64,000 nucleotides of DNA from Cristatella mucedo (taxonomy: Eukaryota; Bryozoa; Phylactolaemata; Cristatellidae). The DNA is taken from NCBI GenBank assembly GCA_009760855.2, contig WPIO01000021.1, positions 250,001 to 314,000 on the forward strand, in the 5' to 3' direction. Shown in pieces: positions 35,008-64,000 of the stretch. The notes beneath the pieces were generated by a model. The model searched no databases. It was given only the letters and a program-made list of their open reading frames with translations, and was not told the origin of the DNA. The translations under genes were made by a program, and so were the position numbers. Each line of letters starts with the position of its first letter. Within the stretch, counting starts at the first letter, position 1.

Positions 35008-36450
35008 GTGAATTCGGGATACTGGCGGGTACCGGTTCATCCCGACGATGTTCAAAAGACGACATTTACACCCGGGCCAGGACTCGATGCATTCGCCTTC
35101 TTAAAAATGCCATTTGGATTATCCGGGGCTTCGGCCACAGTTCAGCTGTTAATGGACTCGGTTTTGCGAGATTTGCCCTTCATTTTGTATTTATTTGGAC
35201 GACGCGATGGTCCACAGCTGCAGCGAGGCGGAGCACATCAACCACTTGAATATGGTGTTTTCCAGGCTGCAAAAGGCCGGATTGACGCTGTCCGGTGGTA
35301 AATGCCATATTTCACAAGTGGAGGTGAAATACCTGGGGGCATGTCTTTGAGAGGAACGGCTTAACCCCTAACCCGGAGAAAGTTCGACAAATCACCGACT
35401 GGCCAGCCGACTTCAGTGTCGGAGCTTCGCACGTTTCTGGGCTTGGCATCCTACTATCGCCGGTTCATCGAGGGCTTTGCTGAGTTGGCCGCCCCTTTGC
35501 ATGCACTGCTTGCGACTGAGACGCCACACACTTGGGAGCTGACGCAGCAACAGCACTTTGAGCTACTGAAGGGGGCGCTGGCCGCGGCCCCGGTGCTTGC
35601 CTACTCGACGACTGCCGAGCCTTTTGTCGTCTCGACCGACGCCAGTGACCAAGGTCTCGGTGCGATATTGGAGCAAGGAGGCCGAGTGCTGGCATTCAAG
35701 AGCCGCGCCTTGTCTCCTAGTGAACGAAACTATGGCACCATCCAAAAATAGTGTCTGGCACTCACATACGCCTTGAAGGAGTTCAGGCACTACCTCCTGG
35801 GCCGAAGTTTTGAGGCCAGAACCGATCACAATCCGCTTGTGTGGCTTAACGGCCAGAAACCACAGAGGATTTTGGCACGCTGGGCTGTCGCCTTGCAGGT
35901 ATTCGAGTTTGACATCACATACAGGAGAGCGGAGCTTAATACTCATGCAGATGCTATGTCGCGCCGGCCAACTGAGGACCTGCCAGCGTGTCACGTCGAG
36001 GTTCGGCCGGTAGAAGAGGTAAGCGACCTCAGAGAGATGCAGCTGCGAGACCCGTTTTTGAAGGCTTTGGCAGAGGTACTGGAGGCCGGTTCAAGCAGAG
36101 CACCACGTTGGACCCGTCATCCATTACGGCGGTTCCGACAAATGTGGGGCCAGCTAATACTGGTCGACGGCGTCCTCTACCGCTACTTTCGCTCTCGACC
36201 AGAAGCCGAATATAGATATGCTTCGGTCGCGCCGCCAGCCCGCCGAGAAGAACTGCTCAGACGACATCATGACGACAGCGGTCACCAAGGCGTAGAACGG
36301 ACGTACGATCGACTACGAGACCACGTTTATTGGGTCAGTATGAGCCGAGACGTCGTGCGATGTTACCGGTCATGTCAGGTGTGCCAATCGGTTAAAGGGA
36401 CACAGCTCGCTAACGCCCCGCGGGTGCCGATACCTGCAAGGACGGCCGTG
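35008..36450 (+). pseudogene. reverse transcriptase C-part, RNase H and integrase zinc finger
   Basis: RT resumes with NSGYWRVPVHPDDVQKT and MPFGLSGA. The catalytic LDD box is present at about 35193 but in a shifted frame. RNase H follows (FVVSTDASDQGLGAILEQ and RTDHNPLVWL) with a TAG at 35749-35751 in place of a conserved glutamate codon. The integrase HHCC finger reads RRHHDDSGHQGVERTYDRL with CRSC-type pair CYRSCQVCQ at about 36361-36390. Confidence 0.88.
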
Positions 36451-37200
36451 GGACATGGTAGCTGTAGACATCTTGAAGGTTGCCGTGTCAGCGGCCGCGA
36501 ATACCTACTGGTATTGGCAGGACAGCATCACGAAATGGTTCGAGGCCGTGCCTTTGCTAGACACGTCGGCGGAGACAGTTCGGACTGCCCTGTTAAACAT
36601 TTTCGTTCGTTTTAGTATGCCGCGCTTTCTGCACTCTGACCAGGGCAGCGATTTCGAGGTGGAGGTAACTACTACGCTCTGCAACGCTTTCGACATACGC
36701 AAGACGCGCACGACGCCTTACCATCCACAGAGCGACGGCATGGTAGAAGGTGCCTACACTCAGCCGGGCAGTGGGAGAGTCATCTTCCACTGCTTTTGTT
36801 CGCCTATCGTACGGCTCGGCATCAAGCTACGGGCTATTACCCCTTCGAGCTGATGTTTGGCCGCGAGCAGCAGTGCCTCGATAACCTTGCAGCGTATTGC
36901 CACTCGCTTAATGAAAAGCTCGCCGAATTCCGAGAGCTAGTAATTCGCAGCTAGCTCAAAGCGCCGAAGAAGCGCAGCGCCGGCGGCAACCGGAAACACC
37001 ACCCGCATATCGTCCCGGCGATCCAGTGTGGCTGTGGGATAGCCGACCGAGGCACAAGCTCGCAGCGCGATGGCTCGGCGGCTGGAGCGTGGAAACGGTT
37101 CTAGGACCGGTCACCTTGCGCACCATAAATGACGCCGGCCGCCGGAAGGTCGCGCATCTGGATAAAGTTAAGATGCGAGTTCAAGGCTACAAGAGTCTAT
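36451..37200 (+). pseudogene. integrase catalytic core and C-terminal part
   Basis: In a new frame the DDE core is seen: VAVDILKV, FLHSDQGSDFEVE and TTPYHPQSDGMVEGA. A second frame break precedes the end region (VWLWDSRPRHKLAARW and VAHLDKVKMR at about 37028-37180). The enzyme would insert the cDNA; this copy cannot make it whole. Confidence 0.87.
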
Positions 37201-37238
37201 TCTCGACGTGACCCTAGGGTGGATCGAGACCGAACGAG

Positions 37239-37243
<5 letters not shown>

Positions 37244-37301
<58 letters not shown>
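37244..37301. repeat. (GA)n microsatellite inside the Gypsy element
   Basis: About 29 GA units between integrase and the 3' LTR. Confidence 0.97.
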
Positions 37302-37438
37302 CCTCGAATGCTGGCTCGGGGCCACTGCCCGCAGAGGAAGTCGAGAGCGCCATAGAACCGACGGCTGCACGAGCTTCGGGCCGCGAGCGGCGTCCCAGCC
37401 GGTCAGGCTGGCGGACGCCAGTGGTTTATTGACATTCT

Positions 37439-37451
37439 ATGGGGGAAGGGA
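37439..37451 (+). promoter_or_regulatory. polypurine tract
   Basis: ATGGGGGAAGGGA directly before the TG that starts the 3' LTR, the usual primer for plus-strand DNA synthesis. Confidence 0.85.
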
Positions 37452-37699
37452 TGTTGTATGCGTCTGCTGCTTCTCGGCCATTAATGTATGCCCCACCCGC
37501 AGCAGGCGATTTAGCAAATGACTCGGTGCAGCCTTTGATGTAAGCATGTGGCCCACCACAGACGCATTCCCTTATCTACGGTGAGTCAGCCCCCAGCTCG
37601 CTGTATATGCATTCGCTGGGGAAATAAAGAGAGAATCGTTCACCACTCACGTTCGCCCGCTCGTGTCTTCGTGTCTCCGTGAGACTTTACCTAGCGCTG
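37452..37699 (+). repeat. 3' LTR of the Gypsy element
   Basis: Starts TGTTGTATGCG, contains an AATAAAG near 37623 that could serve as polyadenylation signal, and is homologous to the 5' LTR up to TAGCGCTG. It differs from the 5' LTR at many positions and by an indel, so the insertion is not recent. Confidence 0.88.
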
Positions 37700-37701
37700 C
37701 A

Positions 37702-37850
37702 AGATCGAGATTCAGTTGTATCGCTTTCTTGTTGATAACTGCCTGCTCAGCACGCTTTCGAACGCAAAGATGTCGCGGCCAATTTTCCTCTGCCTCACGG
37801 TGACGAACTGCTCAGGTGAGCGGCCATTCAGCAAGCAAAGCTAAATAGGA
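37702..37850 (+). pseudogene. hAT transposase remnant, part 2 (after the Gypsy insertion)
   Basis: Continues the hAT C-terminal dimerisation region, including FLVDNCLLSTLSNAK and TVTNCSGERPFSK (about 37790-37837), in the same phase as the part that ends at 32579. A TAA follows shortly. Confidence 0.8.
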
Positions 37851-38289
37851 ATAATCTCAGATCAACGATGTCGCACAAGCGTCTGAATATGCTTTGCTTT
37901 TTGAATAACACGCATGACCTTGCGAGATAAGTTGACTGTGTGTGCATTGTCCGTTACTTTGCATTAACACATGTTCGAACTTTAACAGGTTTGTAATTGG
38001 CTGTCAGCACGTTGAATGTGCATTAATGCATTGCAAAGTTGGAACTGTAAATTCCCAAATTGATTGTTTGACATGCTGAAAGCTATTTGTAAATTTTGAT
38101 TTCGATATATGATTGTCTGCTTTGTTGGTCAGTTTGTCAGTAATTGATTGAAGTTGATTTCATACGAAATGACGCCACGAGTGACTTAAGTGAGGAGTCC
38201 CTGTCATGGGCAGCTGGGCAAATCCGGGGGCTCTTGTAGGCCACCAGGTGCCAGGGGCCTCACACTGGCAAAAGACGCGCGCGATTGTT
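37851..38289. other. unassigned intergenic sequence
   Basis: A/T-rich, no gene or repeat family seen. Confidence 0.3.
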
Positions 38290-38443
38290 AACCTTATTCA
38301 TTTCGTTTGTTTTTCAAGCATGATTTTACTTACCATTCAATTGCATTTCACTTTACAGCAAATGTAAAGCGCCTAGAGAGAGATTAAGTTCTCTGAGGGT
38401 GCTTTATCAAGTGAATTATTATTATTATTATTATTATTATTAT
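38290..38443 (+). mobile_element. LINE family 1 3' end fragment
   Basis: TTCGTTTGTTTTTCAAGCAT through the hairpin (AAAGCGCC...GGGTGCTTT) to an ATT tail. It lies about 200 bases upstream of the probable BAG6 transcription start region. Confidence 0.85.
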
Positions 38444-38449
38444 AACCTC

Positions 38450-38804
38450 CGTCAATCGTGCCCTCTCAACCGCAGCGACCGCTCGAGGAAAAGAAGAGCC
38501 GGAGGACACCCTCTCATGACGAACCGAACTTCTCGCTCGCCTTAGAATAAAAACCGACTATGTATTACCTGTTGGCTAAAAATTTCTATCCGTTTTTTCT
38601 CAGATGCTCTCATTTAGTCACAACGCGGCTTCCGACAGCGAAAAGTACTATTGGTTGTACGCGACCCAGAGCCATCACTTCTGACATGCGCATTGCAACG
38701 CATGCCGGTACATCCGTGTGGAGCCGTCGCTTGTGGAGGACGTGGTCGATTGGTCGTCGTTGTGTCGCTGAGTCGTGCCGCTCTCTTCGTGTTGCATGGT
38801 AAAC
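38450..38804 (+). promoter_or_regulatory. probable BAG6 promoter and non-coding first exon
   Basis: CpG-richer DNA ending in a strong donor, ACGTAAGT at about 38803-38810. The next exon starts after TTATCTTTGCAG at 39612 and carries the start codon, so 38.6-38.8 kb is the likely 5' UTR exon. No TATA box was noted and the transcription start is not defined. Confidence 0.45.
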
Positions 38805-39660
38805 GTAAGTAGTGTTTTTTCAAGTTATTCCCGTGGTAGTACTGCTTTGCAGACCGATGAAAACGAGGCTATGCTTTCAATATTTGTAAGCCTATGGGTT
38901 CCCATCGTAACACGGCACCCCCCCCCGTGGCTAACGTAAGCGGCCCCCCGTGACTGGCCTTGCAGCGCCTTAGCAGCGCTACGAAGTATGAGACGTTGGT
39001 CGTATTCACCTAAATGCCCTTTATTCGGCTTCCTCTTGCGGAGCTTTGCGTTTGTTTGAAACGACCCGGTCGGCTGTCGCCGTTTCCTGGGTCAGCAATA
39101 CCACGGTGGCGGTGGCGTCGCTCTCTTCTCCAGTCCCTTCGCGCCGGGCAGACCCTTGTATTCAGTCCGCGAACGCCTTCCTTTAGCCAAGTAGCCGTGT
39201 ATCGTCGTTTATATGAGCCAAACTCATGATCTTAGCTATTCAGGTCTCGGCGATCCTCAGCGGTACTCGGCTGAGGTTGCGTCTGAGGAAGCTTATGCTG
39301 CCGCCGCCCGGCGCTAGTATTAGCTGTTCCAGGACTCAAAGCAGAGGCCTCGGCCAGGGCCGCTGCTGGCGTCTATGTAGGGTCTGCGCATTGCTTGGGT
39401 AAGGAGCTTTCGTACCTTATTGTTCGTGTTATTCGTGCCCGACTGATTAGCTGGGTCGGTGCTCAGCCTTACGGGCCGTTGTACGGAAGCAAGGGTTTTC
39501 TTGTCAAAGCAAAGACCTTGCACATTATGTGATCAAACTTATCGAAGAAGTTACTGCTTCTTTCATGTTTTTTCGGCGCCTGGGGCCTAACTTCTACTGT
39601 TATCTTTGCAGGTTGTACTGGTAAACTGCTTGCTTTGTTGAGGGAGTGACTTGCTAAACC

Positions 39661-62430
<22,770 letters not shown>

Positions 62431-62923
62431 GTGGGCTTCTTCTGTTTCCCTTTCCATCTGTCTCATCTATTTCCTATCTGTTGCTATATGGATCTGTGTA
62501 TTCCTCTTTTTTATCCCTTTGTCTGTCCCTATCTCTTTCACCCAATCTTTGTAATGTCTCTATCAATGCATATCTCTTTGTTTCCCAGTCGATCTGTGTC
62601 TTGAATTTTCTGTCTGTCTACTTGCCTTCCACCCTGTTGGTAAGTCTTACTGCCTCTCCGACTGTCTCTTGTTTTGTCCGATGTCTGTCTCGCTTTACTT
62701 GTTAATTTGTCTTGTCTTTCTGTCTGTCTTGCACTGATATTGGTCTCTAGTCATGTATTAGTATCTGGCTATTGTCTTGTCTGTCTTCTTTTTTTGGCCA
62801 GCCTGTCTGTAGCTTATCGCTACTGTATGTATGTGTGTGATTTTCTTTGTGCATGCATGCGAGGTTGAGGCTTTTTTGCAATAATTTTTCGCTAAATTGC
62901 AATTTGAGTGGTGATCCCTAGCA
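62431..62923. repeat. degenerate (TCTG)-rich tract in BAG6 intron 12
   Basis: Pyrimidine-rich with many imperfect TCTGTCT units at about 62440-62820. Open frames through it have no coding features. Confidence 0.6.
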
Positions 62924-64000
62924 TTAATAATAATAATAATATTGCACTTGATAAAGCGCCCTCAGAGAACTTAATCTCTTTCTAGGCGCTTTACATTTGC
63001 TGCAAAGTGATACGCAATAGAATAGTAAGTAAAATCATGCTTGAAAAACAAACAAAATGAATAACATGGTTAGGGGTTACATGCACTGGGTCAGCATGCA
63101 AATGTGGTTAGTGGCAGCATGAACAGTGTCAGCACGCATAAGCACATCGAGGACGAATCACAAGGACCCACTAAATGCTGTCCTAAATAGGTATGTTTTT
63201 AAGTTTCTTTTAAATGTGGTCAGGTCAGGGGATGTTCTGATGCAGGTCGGGAGGGAGTTCCAGGCTGTGGGAGCATACGAGCTAAATGCACGGTCTCCAA
63301 AGGATTTAAGGTTTGTACGAGGTATTTCTAGACTGTTGGATTCCGAAAAGCGAGTGGTACGATGCTTTGCCTGATGGGGTAGTGTATCTGAAAGATAGGC
63401 TGGAGCCATAGAATGAAGAGACCTAAAAGTGAGCGACAAAACCTTGAAGTCAATCCGTTGCTTGACTGGTAACCAGTGCAGGTCGGCGAGAAGTGGAGTA
63501 ATGTGGCAACTGCGACGCTCACGACAGACAAGCCTAGCTGCAGAGTTTTGCACCAGCTGCAATCGCCTGATCGCACATGCTGGTAGGCCAGTAAGCAGTG
63601 AGTTGCAGAAGTCGAGACGAGATGTCACGAATGCATGGACCAACTTGGACGTGGTATCCTTATCTAAACAAGCCCTAATTTTAGCAATGTTATGAAGCTG
63701 AAAATATGCTGATTTGACTGTGGAGCTGATGTGGTCGTCTAACGAGAGGTCGCTTTGGAATATGACACCTAGATTTCGAGCTGATGCAACTGGAGATATG
63801 CTGGCAGAGCCAATTTTGAAAGTCAGCCTTTCCAATTTCTGAATAACACTAGGTTTGCCCATAACTAGTAAGTTAGTTTTATCATCGTTTAGTTTTAGAA
63901 AATTTGCTGCCATCCATGATCGGATGTCATCAATGCATGCAGCAAGTGAGTTGAGAGAATTTGAGGTGCTCGAAGGCTGGGAGGGATCAAAGCAAAGGTA
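62924..64000 (-). mobile_element. young LINE family 1 copy with open ORF, cut by window end
   Basis: AAT tract, 3' hairpin, 3' UTR, then an uninterrupted minus-strand frame from the stop at 63158 to the window edge. It includes WMAANFLKLNDDKTNLLVMG, LTFKIGSASISPVASARNLG and WNSLPTCIRTSPDLTTFKRN. This is the RT C-terminal region of a CR1/L2-type ORF2, and it is the best-preserved copy in the window. Confidence 0.93.

Larger units (their letters stand above)
32580..37701 (+). mobile_element. Ty3/Gypsy LTR retrotransposon, defective
   Basis: A complete-length element of about 5.1 kb in the order LTR, primer binding site, gag with CCHC knuckle, protease, reverse transcriptase, RNase H, integrase, polypurine tract, LTR. 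This protein order marks Ty3/Gypsy rather than Copia. A 5-bp repeat CTGCA at 32575-32579 and 37697-37701 flanks it. Frameshifts lie in gag and integrase, a TAG stop in RNase H, and a foreign LINE fragment in RT. It sits in a hAT transposase remnant. Confidence 0.93.

Noticed and set aside
32580-37701. Endogenous retrovirus with an envelope gene
   Set aside because: Between integrase and the polypurine tract there is only about 240 bases with a GA repeat; no envelope-like frame exists. It is a plain Ty3/Gypsy retrotransposon.

Overview
This is eukaryotic, animal-type genomic DNA with spliced genes, large introns, GT-AG splice sites, long microsatellites and a heavy load of transposable elements. 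No bacterial gene, tRNA gene, rRNA gene or CRISPR array was seen. The protein genes (BAG6, a VPS4-like AAA ATPase) and the CR1/L2-type LINEs, tRNA-derived SINEs, Tc1/mariner, hAT and Ty3/Gypsy elements fit an invertebrate metazoan. I cannot fix the phylum from sequence alone. A SPIN-like hAT miniature element is present; SPIN elements are known from tetrapods and from a few invertebrates such as a triatomine bug and a pond snail.

Left part (about 1-26 kb): a minus-strand gene for a VPS4/katanin-type AAA ATPase. Three exons are certain and join in phase: Walker A near 11.5 kb, a middle exon near 8.0 kb, and the Walker B exon cut by the window start. Candidate minus-strand exons at 22.1 kb and 24.0-24.3 kb (with an ATG) could be its 5' part, and another lies at 25.9 kb; none of these links is proven. 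The introns hold LINE 3' ends, SINEs, a dead Tc1 transposase, two unclassified dispersed repeats, two related hAT-type miniature elements (one at each side of 20 kb) and the SPIN-like element.

Middle (26-38 kb): repeat-rich intergenic DNA. It contains a 600-bp CT-rich microsatellite, two broken hAT (ZMYM1/DUF4371-type) transposase copies in opposite orientation, and a Ty3/Gypsy LTR retrotransposon inserted into the plus-strand hAT copy. The retrotransposon itself carries a fragment of a second LINE family inside its reverse transcriptase region, so three layers of insertion can be ordered in time.

Right part (38.6-62.4+ kb): a plus-strand BAG6 (BAT3/Scythe) gene. Twelve coding exons join in phase into 816 codons, from a complete N-terminal ubiquitin-like domain through the proline/glutamine-rich middle; the C-terminal BAG-like end is not in the window. 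Its introns hold LINEs (one inverted pair, one nested pair), three Tc1 remnants, SINEs and CT/GA microsatellites. The window ends inside a young LINE on the minus strand whose reading frame runs off the edge.

The main LINE family and the main SINE family share a 3' hairpin tail, which suggests that the LINE machinery mobilises the SINE.
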